Below are positions 51,153-63,003 of a stretch of DNA of 64,000 nt, one piece after another. Made by a program: the position numbers and the translations under genes. The DNA comes from Ophiodon elongatus (taxonomy: Eukaryota; Chordata; Actinopteri; Perciformes; Hexagrammidae): the NCBI GenBank assembly GCA_016806645.1, contig JACSYO010002129.1, forward strand, positions 4,972,777 to 5,036,776, given 5' to 3'. Numbering within the stretch: the first letter of the stretch is position 1; each line of letters starts with the position of its first letter. Below the pieces are notes generated by a model. The model did no database searches. It was not told the origin of the DNA and saw nothing but the letters and a program-made list of their open reading frames with translations.

Positions 51153-53058
51153 CACAAGCATACCAACACAGACAGCCTAAATCAGTTAGGGTGAGCCCGG
51201 CCAGCTGCCCCAAAGTGAGCTGAGCGTGACATCTCATTTTCAGCAGTAATACTGGGCTGGTCCTGCTCCTCCCTTTACGAGACAAATTGAGAAAGAGCGC
51301 TGCATTACACTTGATCATGACTCGGCACAGTAAGTAGACATATGCATGTGAGAAGCAAGAGCGCACGCCTCATGAAAACACACACGCACCAAGGAAAACA
51401 CACATCGTATGAGCTTTCACTCAAATTATGCTAACAAGTGACACAAGCGCACACTCAGAGCATGTTTTGCCTGCACCCTGCAGACACGAAAACAAACACA
51501 TGGACTTCTATTGTAGACACACAAAAGTTCAAGCGGACTATTGAAATAGATTAGAAGTGTCTCCCGAGTGTGCTCTCTCACAACAAAAAGAAGCTGAAAG
51601 TAAAGAAGCGACGCTCAGAACCATTGAAGACTTGCATGTTTCAGTGTTGCGTATTTGCCTCACAAAATAAGCCTCACAAGAATAAAAGCACTGATAAAAC
51701 TGGGGCACACTTGAGGTCTTCCTGTTTGTGGTGTTCGCATAATTTCTTTCATCCCTAGACTTCATAACATGATTCTAAAAATATCATAAAAGAAAACAAA
51801 CGTTATCTCATCTAATTTCTCATAAATGTTGATTTGATATGGATATCCTTTTTTGAGGATATGTTTTGTACTACCCGGTGTTTCTGTAACAGGGGTCGAT
51901 ATGGATTTCCTTGGGAAATTTCATCTTAAAGGACCATACTAGGGCTGTCAGTTGAGCTCTGAATAAATATTGCCCAAATGTACTGCACATTCACGCTTGA
52001 ACCATTTCAATTTAAAAAAAAAAAAAACTCCAATAGTTTTCCTCTGAGGTTACCCTGAGGTCAAACTGTCATCTTTCCATCCAAGATGTTGAAATCTAAT
52101 GGCCAGATTTCTATTCAATCTGATGGGGATATTTGCGCTCCCTGAAGAATAAATTCTAGCATTTTGGTTGAACCCTCTGACCTTTAATGTCGAGGCAGCA
52201 ATTTCCAGCTGTGCACAAGCGGTCTGTTCTAAATATGCCAAGAAATTAAAGAGCACATTTATGCACTCTAGAGAATAAAACCTTTAGACTTTGGACACCC
52301 CAAGTGACTCCATTTTATTTTGTTACCACATGGCCTTGCCTGAAGTGACGTAGTCGGGACAAACTTTGATTTGAACTCTACTCGTATAAGTATCATTCTG
52401 TTCAACACTCACACAAAAGGCTTTATATTTGTGGTCTTTTTTTCTCACAGTTATGTATTGGATGGCCCTAGACTTCATTATCCCTCACCGGGCAATGAAT
52501 TGAAGTAGTGTGATTTCTATCTAGTCTCAATGGCACACTAATGGAATGACACCATGTCTGACTACTCTCTCAACTTCCAGAGTGTATTTATAACAGCCAA
52601 ATTCTGTAGACACAAAATAAGTCAGTATTGAGCCTAGCTCAAACATGTCACCATCATTCATACACTTTTAGTCAGACACTAGCTTTAGCAACATGGCCCC
52701 CCAAAGGGATTTGGAGCTATTTTGCTTTTATAGCTACGATTGAGTGTCAATATTCTTTCTTCGTATTTCTCCCTCTCTTACAGATGTGCACAGCGTCTCT
52801 CCTTCTCAAACGTTCTCTGCCTCTCCCACTCATACTGTAGTTACATCAAAGAGAAGCAGCTGCTGACACAATGGGAGGGTTGGAAGGGAATCAGTCCTTT
52901 TTTCTCTGTTTAGCTGTATACACGCACACACATACAAGCAATTACATACACAAGCCTTACTCATAGGTATAGTCAGCATTTTAATAGCCTCCACACCTTC
53001 TCATGGGTCCATGGGTGGGTTACGCAAATGGGTTACAGAATCTCATATGTGTGGGTGG

Positions 53059-53062
<4 letters not shown>
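49227..53062. other. non-coding stretch with small repeats
   Basis: Includes a TCTA/CCTA-rich patch (50570-50620) and (CA)n at 51110-51150. No gene supported. Confidence 0.5.

Positions 53063-53090
<28 letters not shown>
53063..53090. repeat. (TA)n microsatellite
   Basis: About 28 bp of TA. Confidence 0.9.
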
Positions 53091-53093
<3 letters not shown>

Positions 53094-53436
53094 TATGTCA
53101 ATATGTCAAAGAAGGTTGGGACTTGCAGACTGGACAAAGAGAAAATATTCTTCATTCTAACTGCAGTTCAGAGCAGCAATTAGAGAGAAAATTAATGTTA
53201 GAACTAACCCAGCAAAGCATCATGAAATGATCTTTTACATATTCAGTCTTGTACTTTGCATGACTGTCACAACTACTGTATTAAATTACCCTTATAGTGA
53301 TTGGTTGAATATTCAACCTGTCAAAGTCAGATAAAAAAAAAAAATGTTTTAACAGTTTGTCGACATGTCCAATGTTTTAATGGACCATGGATGTCAAGAG
53401 TGTGAATTAATACTCATAAAAAAAAATTGCTACTAA

Positions 53437-53949
53437 TGTTGTGGCAAATGAAGAGGAAGACAGGATTCATATTCGGGCAACCAGCGGGGAGCCGTTTATT
53501 GCTTTGTTCAAGAATACAATTTTACAACAAGTTCAAACAACTGCAAAGAATCAGAATCCATAAATCAGATTTATATACCTCCCTTCATGCCACTTTCCAC
53601 CAATCAGATTCTAGCACGTAAGACTTGCACCGATGTTTACTTGCATGTCTCTTACTTTCCCGCATATTCCTACATCCTTGTCCAGGTCAAGTTGACTTGA
53701 ATTGAATGTCCCTGTCTCCATTTCCCTGGGAAGTGTTCTTAATGACAGTTATCATGTTCTAATGACTTATATAATCACTCATAGATTCAGTATATTCTGT
53801 TTAATCCCTCTCCCTCACGCTGTTTGCATGTTTTAATTAAAGTAGGCTTCGACTCGATATACTCGGCTAAGATCAATATTTTGGGATTACATTTCCACCT
53901 ACCTGGCTACGGTCACATGAAGTCGGGGTTTCTGCTCAACTGGAGCTCA
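53437..53949 (-). mobile_element. solo LTR with 5-bp target duplication
   Basis: On the minus strand it starts TGAGCTCCAG and ends GCCACAACA (TG..CA). ACTAA lies directly outside both ends (53432-53436 and 53950-53954). Inside, in correct order, are a TATA box (GGAGGTATATAAATCTG) and a poly(A) signal (GCAATAAACGG) roughly 100 bp further on, then a short U5. Length is 513 bp. No internal genes are adjacent, so this is the remnant left after recombination between two LTRs. Superfamily not assigned. Confidence 0.8.
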
Positions 53950-53954
53950 ACTAA

Positions 53955-55320
53955 TGCATGAAAAGTTCACTCACCTCCAACTCACTCTGCAGGGTTACAG
54001 TCCATATTACACAAGTGTCTGCATCCACAATTTCACCACATTTGACCTTTCTCTTTAATTTTTTTTCTTTTTGAACAACATTGTACATGCGTTTCTGTTT
54101 CTGGATGAAATCTAATCTGTGTTTAATACTTACTGAAATATTTAAATGTGTATCTTGGTAGGTTCTGGTGGGCCAGTCTGAGTCAAAAGGTCATGGCTGA
54201 TTTTTATTGCCAGCGCGTCCCTGACGGCTCTGTGCCTCTCTGACATCTTTATCTTTAAACCCCACATACTGCTCACTTCAGCAGTCTCACACAGAGCGAC
54301 AAAAGCCTTCTGCATGCATATAATGCATCTTTCTCACAGCACGGAGTAGAATTAGAGTGAGTTAGAAGAAAGGGAGACGTAATTAGAGAGGACGACCCAG
54401 CAACATGTATGATCAGTTAAATTCTAAAATGGACACTGGTAGGCTCCAGGCCGACCTGCTGTTACATAAAGCCAGCATCATTCCCTGTAGACGGGTGTGC
54501 AGTGGTAATTCTTATCAGCATTACTTGTGTCAGGTGTGCAACGTGCCTCACTATTCCATTAATTTTCTCTGAAGGAATCAAAAAAAGGTAAGCATTGAAA
54601 GGCCTTTCCCCCCTTGCTTTGGCGTGTTCAAACTCTTGTGAGTAATATTATGAGTCCACAGTCAGCTGTATGTTCTGAGCCTCTTATGTCTGCTATGCTT
54701 TGCTGCACTTGAGTTTCTAATTTCAGACAAATAATTTCTTGAGAATAAGAAAGTCTTGACCTCTCCATCTGTATATTAGCATCCAAACATCTCTTAATTA
54801 TGCATCAAGATATGACGCATTGCATCCACATGCAAGCTTGAGTCTCACTGTATATTAACTCATGGTGCTTTGAAAGAGCAATGAAAGAAACCTAATTATC
54901 CCTGAAATGCTTCCACTTTGCTGCATACAAAGTTATATCATAATATGTACTCAACAGGCAAATAATGTAGCAGGAAATCTCCTTTACACATGAATAAATA
55001 ACAATATCAGGCAGTTGTATAGTCTTCATCTGGATTTCCATTTTTATTATGCAAACATCTAATTATAATACCTCATCCTGCATGATCTTTGTGAGCTCAT
55101 CAGGAGAAGAAGTCAGTTCAGAATTAATCATGAATTTGAAACATTCCGTTATACTTATTTTTATCTCATGCCATGAAGCACACTCTATGTCAACATACAG
55201 TTTCCTGTTTGGCTTAACCAAATCAACATATGTATAATGATGCTCTGACCAAATTCATAATATCAGATTTCTATGTTTGGTTCAACCTAAACTCCATAAA
55301 CAGATTCTGCCTTCATATGT
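53955..55320. other. non-coding, no recognised feature
   Basis: Unique-looking DNA between the two solo LTRs. It contains no retroelement genes, so the two LTRs are not the ends of one provirus. Confidence 0.5.
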
Positions 55321-55326
55321 AGAAAC

Positions 55327-55841
55327 TGTTGCCAGCGGGACAATATTTGGGTATCAAAAGCGTTCTGGTTGCCATTTGTAGTCCGAGTAGTATTCCGTGT
55401 AGAAAGCAGGAGAGACAAAACGCATTGGCCGAAATGCAAGCTTTTTATTAGCTTTTTATTAGCTTGCTAATTGGCTACTTGAAATAATCCTCTCCCAATC
55501 TCCCAATCTCCAGTCTACATTGAGCAGCGCACGGTGAAAGAAGTCTTCACCCAGAAATCCGCTGGAAAACCAGAAATATATAGCCCCCAGAGACTTATCC
55601 GTCGTCAGATCAATAGCCAATGGCTTCTGATATTGGGTTCAACCAGAACCCACTGCATCCACTTAATACACTCTATAAAATATCAGGCGCTTCTATGTGT
55701 GCATCAATGCTTATTACAAGGCCCTATGAGGCAAAAGCAGCAAACACTACTTCATTGTTTTAATAAACCCCGTGTAAAGACATTGAGGCCGCCAACAAAG
55801 ACAAAGGTTTCTCAATCTGAGGAGAGCCGGTGTGTGATTCA
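55327..55841 (-). mobile_element. solo LTR with 6-bp target duplication
   Basis: On the minus strand it starts TGAATCACAC and ends GCTGGCAACA. AGAAAC lies directly outside both ends (55321-55326 and 55842-55847). It contains a TATA box (GGGCTATATATTTCTG) and, further downstream, AATAAAAAGC signals. Length is 515 bp. The sequence is unlike the neighbouring 513-bp LTR, so it belongs to a different family. A 6-bp duplication fits some retrovirus-like elements; class not assigned. Confidence 0.82.
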
Positions 55842-56419
55842 AGAAACAAGGTGATGTCACAAAGTCTTTGAAAGCAGGTGGGCCAGGTGAGCGAACGGTT
55901 GAGAAGGAGCCCCCATTTGGTAAATGTGTCACTGTTGGACAGATAACATTTTGGAGAACTTTCTGTCTGGTTCCTGCACGTTTCACAAAACTCACTTTGT
56001 ATATGAGACAGTCAGTTGAAATGAGACCAGTTTCATTAAAATAAATAATGAATAAACAGTCTGCATTACTGTTGTCAATTATCACCAGAAGAACAGCGTG
56101 CCAAGACACCTCAACATTACTGTAATTCCCCAACTACACAGCTAAATTAGCTTTCTCCAATTCTTTATTATTTGGGAACAGGGAGCTGGTAAACTGACAG
56201 TATGAGGATAACTTTCTTGTGGTATGTAGTCCACAGAGTGGAAGGACTGGAAAGGAGGGAGGACTGAAATTGAGCTTCTAACAAATACTGTCTATCTCCA
56301 TTGCCCACCCATCTGTCTTTCTGTCTCTGTCTTTCCTTCAAGGCGCATGTGTCCTTAGTACTGCCAGGCAAAATCTGCCACCGAGGCTCCTGCAGAGCTT
56401 CAGGCTGGGTGAGACGGAA

Positions 56420-56470
56420 AGAGAGAGAGAGGGAGAAAGAGAGACATAGTGAGAGAGAGAGAGACATAGT

Positions 56471-56504
<34 letters not shown>

Positions 56505-56505
56505 C
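56420..56505. repeat. (AG)n array with internal duplication
   Basis: GA-rich, with GAGAGACATAGTGAGAGAGA present twice. Confidence 0.9.
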
Positions 56506-56969
56506 AATAGGAAGACAAAAAGAGCATTAATGATAAAAAAATAATGTGCCAAAAGATAACAAACTTCACATCAGAAACTGCTGCAGAGCAATGCTTTTGA
56601 ATACTTTTTGCATGCTTTGTGCGTGTGTTGAAGTGTGTTTTTGCATGAATCTCTTCTTCCTCAAGGTAGCCTGCTGAATCATCAGTCTGATTCATAGAGA
56701 CAGAGCGCAACGCGTCATACTGTGAACACCACGCCCAGCGGAGGAGAAAACAACCGCCGTCACAATATGCAACCAAGGGCTGAAACGCTAACAAATGCCT
56801 GTGGCTAGCTAGAAATGTTGGATTTCAGCATGTCAAAGGAATAGTTTCACACCCTATGCCTACTAGGGGGGCAGCTGATAACAAAAATAATGGTGGTACG
56901 GGACAAATTAGCAAATTTTCGCTATGTGTTAGCAAGTTACTGTAGCTAGCCAAGGCAATCACAAATATA

Positions 56970-57101
56970 TTACTGCATAGCTTTCTGATACATCCACATT
57001 CCACTATAACAGAAAGAGGAGTTCAGGAGCTTATAGAAACTTAATTCTGGGTTCTTTACTCTGTTGGTAGTGCATCCCACCATACAGCAGCTTTTAAGCA
57101 T
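56970..57101 (-). pseudogene. THAP-domain transposase relic
   Basis: On the minus strand an ATG at 57101 opens a 43-residue frame starting MLKSCCMVGCTTNRVKNPEL and continuing SFYKLLN. This resembles the start of a THAP zinc finger: a C-x3-C pair, VGC..NR, and SFY at the usual spacing. A WM-type segment follows (MWMYQKAM), then a stop, so the C-x2-H half is missing. THAP fingers occur in P-element and Kolobok transposases and in cellular THAP proteins. The surrounding 56820-57360 DNA looks repeat-derived, including AAAGGAATAGTTT, so a transposon origin is favoured. It may be one exon of a longer relic. Confidence 0.5.
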
Positions 57102-57625
57102 TTGTCTGTTGTTTGTTAGCAGACGAAAGTCCTTCACACAATACAAAGTCAATGGAGAGCAATGAATTGTTTTCCCCTCAGGTGTGGGTGGGACTTAATT
57201 ACACTCTGCCTCCTATGTGGAAACCCTTCATGTTGTGGGTCAGTATATGGTTGTAAGTACATAAAACAAGTATTTGTGTCTATGTGGATGTTAATGTATG
57301 TGGGCGAGAGTACCGCCGTAGTGTAATGCATGCTGGGATATGCCTTAGATATATCCAGAGCGCAATGCAGCGTATGGACATACATATACACATGAAGATG
57401 TTTTTCTTCCTACTGATGCTGGCATGTTTATATTTACAGACCTTTTTAGAAGGTAAACAGCCTAAGTCTTCCATTTCCGTCACAAGCTCTCCTCAATGTA
57501 CTGCAGAAATGAGTATTAACCATTCATGTCAGCTATGCATGTGAACATAAACCAAAGGATTCCCAGCCTGCCAACAGCCACAATGCAAGCCTATGCTTTA
57601 ACCAAACCATCCTTACCCCTTCTAA

Positions 57626-57633
57626 CTCTCTCT

Positions 57634-57678
<45 letters not shown>
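57626..57678. repeat. (TC)n microsatellite
   Basis: About 53 bp of TC, starting after a short T5 interruption. Confidence 0.92.
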
Positions 57679-57680
<2 letters not shown>

Positions 57681-57879
57681 CCTTCACCTCTCTAGGGGGA
57701 TGAACGACAAATCTCGGAGGGGTTCGGATACTGTCAGGACAAGGTTCCATTGTTTTGTTTTTTGTTTTATAATTGAATTACCAAAAACAGAAAACAATAG
57801 GCAATAAAGATCAGGGTCCGCTGTGACATTATGACAAAAGCATCCACTTAGATGGCTATAATTATTAGTGTTGGACATA

Positions 57880-57975
57880 ATGTAATCGCCACAGCACATG
57901 TTACTCAATGAAAAGGTAATTACATTACTTTACTAATTCCTCAAAAGCAAAAGTAATTAGTTGCTTGATGCATTG
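57880..57975. mobile_element. fragment of an AT-rich teleost dispersed repeat
   Basis: GGTAATTACATTACTTTACT and CAAAAGCAAAAGTAATTAGT resemble the GTAATTAC/TTACTTTT-type repeat common in fish (recalled). Short and degenerate. Confidence 0.35.
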
Positions 57976-60129
57976 CAGTCATTAAGTGCCTTTAGAGAAA
58001 TCCAAATCCTCCACACACCCACATACAGTATTCTACATGTAACCCATGCAGAACTAGAAAACATGATATTATGGTTTAACAAGCAGCCAGCCTGTATTTT
58101 GACGGTATTTAACGGTAGCAAGCTTAATGTTAGCCATGGTTATAGCACCACGCAGCACTACGGAAGTCTCACAGCGAAGACCACAGATGATTCCTGAATG
58201 ACGGCTTATCAATGGCTGGGTAACAAGCTGGCTAAAAGGACACATGTCATACATACATATATTACAGCATATTACATCATAGCATGTTTCAAACGTCTCC
58301 TCTTTTTTTCCCCTTCGCCACCGGCCTCTGCGCCAAGCTAACAGGCAATTACTGTCGCTGAAAACGCTTTTGTGTTCCTAACTAACACAGATGATTATGC
58401 AGCCAAACAGATGTTTTGTTTTGTCACCGTTCTTTACGTTGAAAATAATAATAGATGGATAATCATTTGGTAATAGTTAATACATAATTGCAAATAAAAA
58501 ATACGTTAGTCATTATTATTATTTGGGGTTAAAGGTAATACCATAAATGAGAGCTCTTATTGCAACCCCTGAAGTCAGTTATAGAGAGGACATATTCACT
58601 GTTTGTATACTAAATTCAGATCAAGAAAACAACATGTTTTGTTTTAGTCAGCTGTTTTCCAGTTTACTCCGCTATCCGTGTAGCTCCATGCATTCACATC
58701 TGGAGACTGTGTGATATTTTAGGGGGATGTTGCATGCACATCCATTGCCGTACATTGAAACTGCTGTGATAAAATGTTTGACTGAAAAAACAGGCCTCCG
58801 TGTCCACACGTTATAGAACAGTAGAGTTTTTAGAATAACTATTTGTTTATGAAAGCTGGACAATTCTCTAAGCCTGAAAATAGAATATTTATACATATTA
58901 AGAAGGTATTTCTTCTGCAATGACATTAATGTAATTTGTGACTTAGATTGTCGGCTTTAGGCTGAGACTATGCTACCACAGGTGTGGGCTGTTTGCTGAT
59001 ACGTCAACGGTTAAGTCATCCTCTGTTTTACTGGAAGGTTTAATGCTAAATAAAATGTCTTCATATATGTACACTGACAAGCCGCTTACCTCAAGCCAAT
59101 TTTCCTTCAGGCTGAGAAATTAAATTAAAAAAATCCTGAGAACATTGTCTTCCCAACTCATATAGTCTCTCAACTACTACACATTCACATTTAAATTACT
59201 GTTAATTTCATGTTAGCTGTTAACAACGAGAACAGGACGTAAATTATCGCAACCTTTTACTGATGAATAAAAGAGTGCTGATTTTCGTATACGAACCACA
59301 GCACAGTGCCACACACACATTATCATGCACACTCGTCTAAGCTTTCGTTGCCTGGCTGGTGGATTAAGTGTGAGCATTTGTGAAATCATTTGAAACCCTA
59401 GGGGTGCGAAGAGGAGTGGAGATGGTGTGTGTGAGTGTGTGCGGATACTCATGTGTGTCACTGTGGTTATCCGTGCAATGTGGTGTGTATTTGGCTTAGG
59501 TTTGTGCACATTACACAGCATATGTCTGCTTGTGTTAGGGGCTTGCAGTGTGTCTGTATCAGTGTGTCTGTGTCAGTGTGTGCCGATCTGCCGTAACTAC
59601 ACACCGGTAAAACTGCAGTGAAAGAAGTGTAAAAAAAAAAGGTGCTGGAAAATGAAAAAGAAGAACAAATGAACTTTTCCTTGGCTTGTTTTAACAGAGG
59701 ATGTACAGCAATCAATAGTCTTATTGACCGTGGAGAGAGGTAGCATTTGTTTGACTATCGATCACTTCAAGCCGACAGCGTATTTCTACATTTTAGCCTC
59801 CATGACTCGAGACTCTCCGCCTGAGAAGCTGACTAAGCATCACACAGCGTCTGAAGGAACCTGAACGGGAAAAATTTAAAGGTTGTTTTTGTTGTTTTTT
59901 TTTTTTTCTTGTTTTTTTTTAGATATCAATGAAGGTATACACATAAACACGCTGTCAAGGTTTACTCAGTTTGTATTAGGAAATCAGTGGGCATAGTAAA
60001 AAGCAGCTCCTGAGTGCAGATGTGTGTCTGCAGCGTTTAGGTTAGGGTGAGAGATGTTTTTTCTAATCTCTAATCCCCTGGAACAAACGGAATTATTCTG
60101 CCCTCCCACCACCTGTCTGTCTATCAGTG
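57976..60129. other. non-coding, no recognised feature
   Basis: No supported gene. A poly-T patch lies near 59880-59930. Confidence 0.45.
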
Positions 60130-60290
60130 CAACAGTACATCTACTCAAGTACTGTACTTAAGTAAACATTTTCGGTACTTGTACTTTACTTGAGTTTTTA
60201 CATTTCATGAAATGTTATACTTACACTACACTACACTACAAAACCACGACATTTATTTGACAGCCATAGTTACTTTGAACATCAAGATTA
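60130..60290. mobile_element. teleost dispersed repeat ('ACTCAAGTACTGTACTTAAGTA' type)
   Basis: CTACTCAAGTACTGTACTTA, then GGTACTTGTACTTTACTTGA, ACACTACACTACA and GACATTTATTTGACAGCCAT follow the order of a very abundant fish repeat that I recall. Non-coding; class not assigned. Confidence 0.65.
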
Positions 60291-60834
60291 AACGCAACAT
60301 GTTAAATATAACGCTTCGAGAGACTTCTCTGCAGCAGTTTCTCCCCTGTCCGTGTGCAAATCCATGATTTTCTAACTATGCGGATTGCGAGAGAAGATGG
60401 GGAACTGTTTGCCGCGAGGAGAAACACGCATAGTAAAAAAGATCCAAAGGTTTTCATGTCAATATTCCACCTCAGCTCATGTCCGAGCGACCGTCCTTGC
60501 AGGAAGTAAAACAGAGGCTTAAGGCTTTGTGTGTATTCTGTCTGTGAGTGTGTATTCGCATTCATTATTTTGGTTCAGGGTGAACTAGTTTGGCTTTAAG
60601 AAGGCAACGGTAGGTCAGGTTAGTATGGACATTGTTTTGCTCTCTGTATTATTAATAACCATTCTGCTTCAAAACCACAACATTTTCAATCAGGCATATT
60701 CTGGACACACTCTGCTGGCCCAGACATTGGAACATTCAGTTTCTATAGGCCATGGCACACTTACAATGCAAACAGATGCTTCAGTAGAGCATACATGTAC
60801 TCATCCAACTAAACTGTGCCGAGACAGACACAAA

Positions 60835-60837
<3 letters not shown>

Positions 60838-60914
<77 letters not shown>
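60838..60914. repeat. (CA)n microsatellite
   Basis: About 77 bp of pure CA. Confidence 0.95.
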
Positions 60915-60916
<2 letters not shown>

Positions 60917-61093
60917 GGCAATAGAGATACTGTCTCTCTGCAAGCGGTTGACAAAGCTAAAATATTTATACCCAGATCTTAGCAGTCTGAACTAAGAGAA
61001 GGAGAAAGACACAGAAAAACGATGGGTGAAGAAAGGGAAAGAGGGAGCGGTTCAAGACGAGAGGCAGGCTACAAAAAAAGAGGGCGATGGAAA

Positions 61094-61098
<5 letters not shown>

Positions 61099-61147
<49 letters not shown>
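61099..61147. repeat. (TG)n microsatellite
   Basis: About 49 bp of pure TG. Confidence 0.95.
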
Positions 61148-61151
<4 letters not shown>

Positions 61152-61175
61152 GGAAACGCAGAGTGATAACAACAT

Positions 61176-61179
<4 letters not shown>

Positions 61180-61238
<59 letters not shown>
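61180..61238. repeat. (GA)n microsatellite
   Basis: About 59 bp of GA. It is complementary to the (TC)n at 61601-61674. Confidence 0.95.
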
Positions 61239-61241
<3 letters not shown>

Positions 61242-61357
61242 GTGTGCAGCACAGATGCCAAATTAATCTAGGGCAGTCCAGAAAAAAACACGGCATTATT
61301 CCAAAATCCACTTCGTATGTGTGTGCAAAGTGTGTACATAATTGTATTTCTATATTT

Positions 61358-61427
61358 TGTGTGTGTGCGCGCGTGCGCGCGTGCGCGCATGCATGCGTGC
61401 ATGTGTGTGCGTGTGTATGTGTGTGTG
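61358..61427. repeat. 70-bp perfect purine-pyrimidine alternation with CG-rich core
   Basis: TG repeats surround GCGCGCGTGCGCGCGTGCGC and CATGCATGCGTGCATG. Every step from 61358 to 61427 alternates purine and pyrimidine, the classic Z-DNA-prone pattern. Confidence 0.9.
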
Positions 61428-61600
61428 ATGTACAAACAAATGTAAGTTTCTGTCGAATGTGAATGCAACATTTCAGGGGCTGAAAAACAAGTACAAATAC
61501 CAGAATTTCCTTTTTGCTCAATCTTTGTGCTTTATATTCATCACCTTTAACAATTACAGTGCTCCGTGCATAACACCCACTCTTCTTCCAACATGTTACG

Positions 61601-61631
61601 ACTCTCTCTCTCCCTCTCTCTCTCTCTCTCA

Positions 61632-61674
<43 letters not shown>
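61601..61674. repeat. (TC)n microsatellite
   Basis: About 74 bp of TC with CC and CACAC interruptions. Confidence 0.93.
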
Positions 61675-61677
<3 letters not shown>

Positions 61678-62739
61678 TACCCATATGAGATTTTTTCTTC
61701 ATCAAACTCGAACGCTGAAGGATTTTGTGTACGTGAGCATGGGTGTGGGTTAATAGGGGTGGGGGGTTGGCACAAAGCAAAGACGATGGCAGATGGTGTG
61801 CTTACTTAACACACATACAGTACACACACACACTGAACACTTACTAAACAGATACTCCATTATACAGAGAAAAATGAGCGCACACGTAACATGCATGACT
61901 CATAATATGCAAACATGCAGGTTTCTGCAGACGCTTTGTCAATCTCATTTAATCACTCAGTTATGTTTGTATGTATTTATTGAAGTTTTTGACAAAGTCG
62001 GACAGTTTCATGTCATTATGTTGTGTACACATACTATACCTTGCTTACTTTGCTGCTACTAATTTCACACCACCATGTCAATCATGCCTTGTAATTTCTA
62101 TTTTAATTGGTCTTATATAGTTTGCTTGCAGCTTTCTCAAGACTCCTTCATACAAACAACTTTACACCCAACGGTGTGCTTCCTTGGCTCCTCAGCAATA
62201 CACCTGTCATGACATGGTTGTGTCACACACTCAGTTGCAGCTACTCAGAAACACGGGTGACATACAGACAGATTCACTGACAGAAAAATCTGTGAAATAA
62301 ACTGTTTCACAGGAAAAAAAACACCAAGGCCAGACTTCACCAACTTACGCAACTGCCTGAGGGCCCCAACTAAAAGGGCCTCCAACAGCTGTAGATTTAG
62401 TGTGATGTTTAGATGTGAAACATATTGAATTGCGGTAACCACTGGATGAATCCAGTGCTGAGCAGCGGCCATTAGCTAGCCAGTGGGGGACATGCACAGA
62501 GGGATTCACATGGTGGTCAGCCAGGCTTAATAAGCAGTTATTTCTAGTGTGAATAAAGTTGTTATGGCAAAAAACGTAAACAGTTTTAGTCTATCCCGTC
62601 GTGCGCCTTGACTCCAAGTGAAGAATAGTTCGGATTTCAGAATCAATGTAGTGTTAGCAGGCTATGTCCAGCATCCAGCAGCAAAAGTGAGCCGCAGTCA
62701 ATTTCGAACACAGCGCTGCATGCTTGTTTATTCAACGTT
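61675..62739. other. non-coding, no recognised feature
   Basis: Nothing supportable. TGCCTGAGGGCCCCAAC near 62356 may be repeat-derived. Confidence 0.4.
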
Positions 62740-63003
62740 TATTAATTATTGACCGTGTCGCGTGTCCAAATTACACCAAATTGACATTGCACTTCTTTGG
62801 GTCTCGAGCAATACACAGGCTAAGTGTGAAGAATTCCTAGATTGGAGAAACGGCTTTAGAGACGTGCAAAAGACACACCCACTGTCAGATAGACAGATAT
62901 TATATAGCCTACCTCCAATCTTTCATTGTTATACTCTCTTATCTCTAATTACTTCAGTACACCTGACATTCTCCTCTGAGGATCAATAAAGGCTTATCTT
63001 ATT
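62740..63003 (+). mobile_element. possible dispersed repeat with LINE-like tail
   Basis: GTCCAAATTACACCAAATTG, then TTGCACTTCTTTGGGTCTCG, resembles a fish repeat I recall. The stretch ends GAGGATCAATAAAGGCTTAT, a poly(A)-signal tail typical of some LINEs. No reverse-transcriptase frame remains. Confidence 0.35.

Noticed and set aside
51932..52034. AGGGCTGTCAGTTGAGCTC as the start of a DNA element
   Set aside because: Only a short opening phrase resembles a known fish repeat; no second end found.
53437..55841. One provirus bounded by the two LTRs
   Set aside because: The LTRs differ in sequence, each has its own target duplication, and the DNA between them has no retroelement genes.
56168..56794. 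208-codon minus frame
   Set aside because: A Ser/Leu run from (TC)n inflates it; flanks match nothing known.
61069..61632. 187-codon minus frame with His/Thr and Ser/Leu repeats
   Set aside because: Produced by CA and TC microsatellites.
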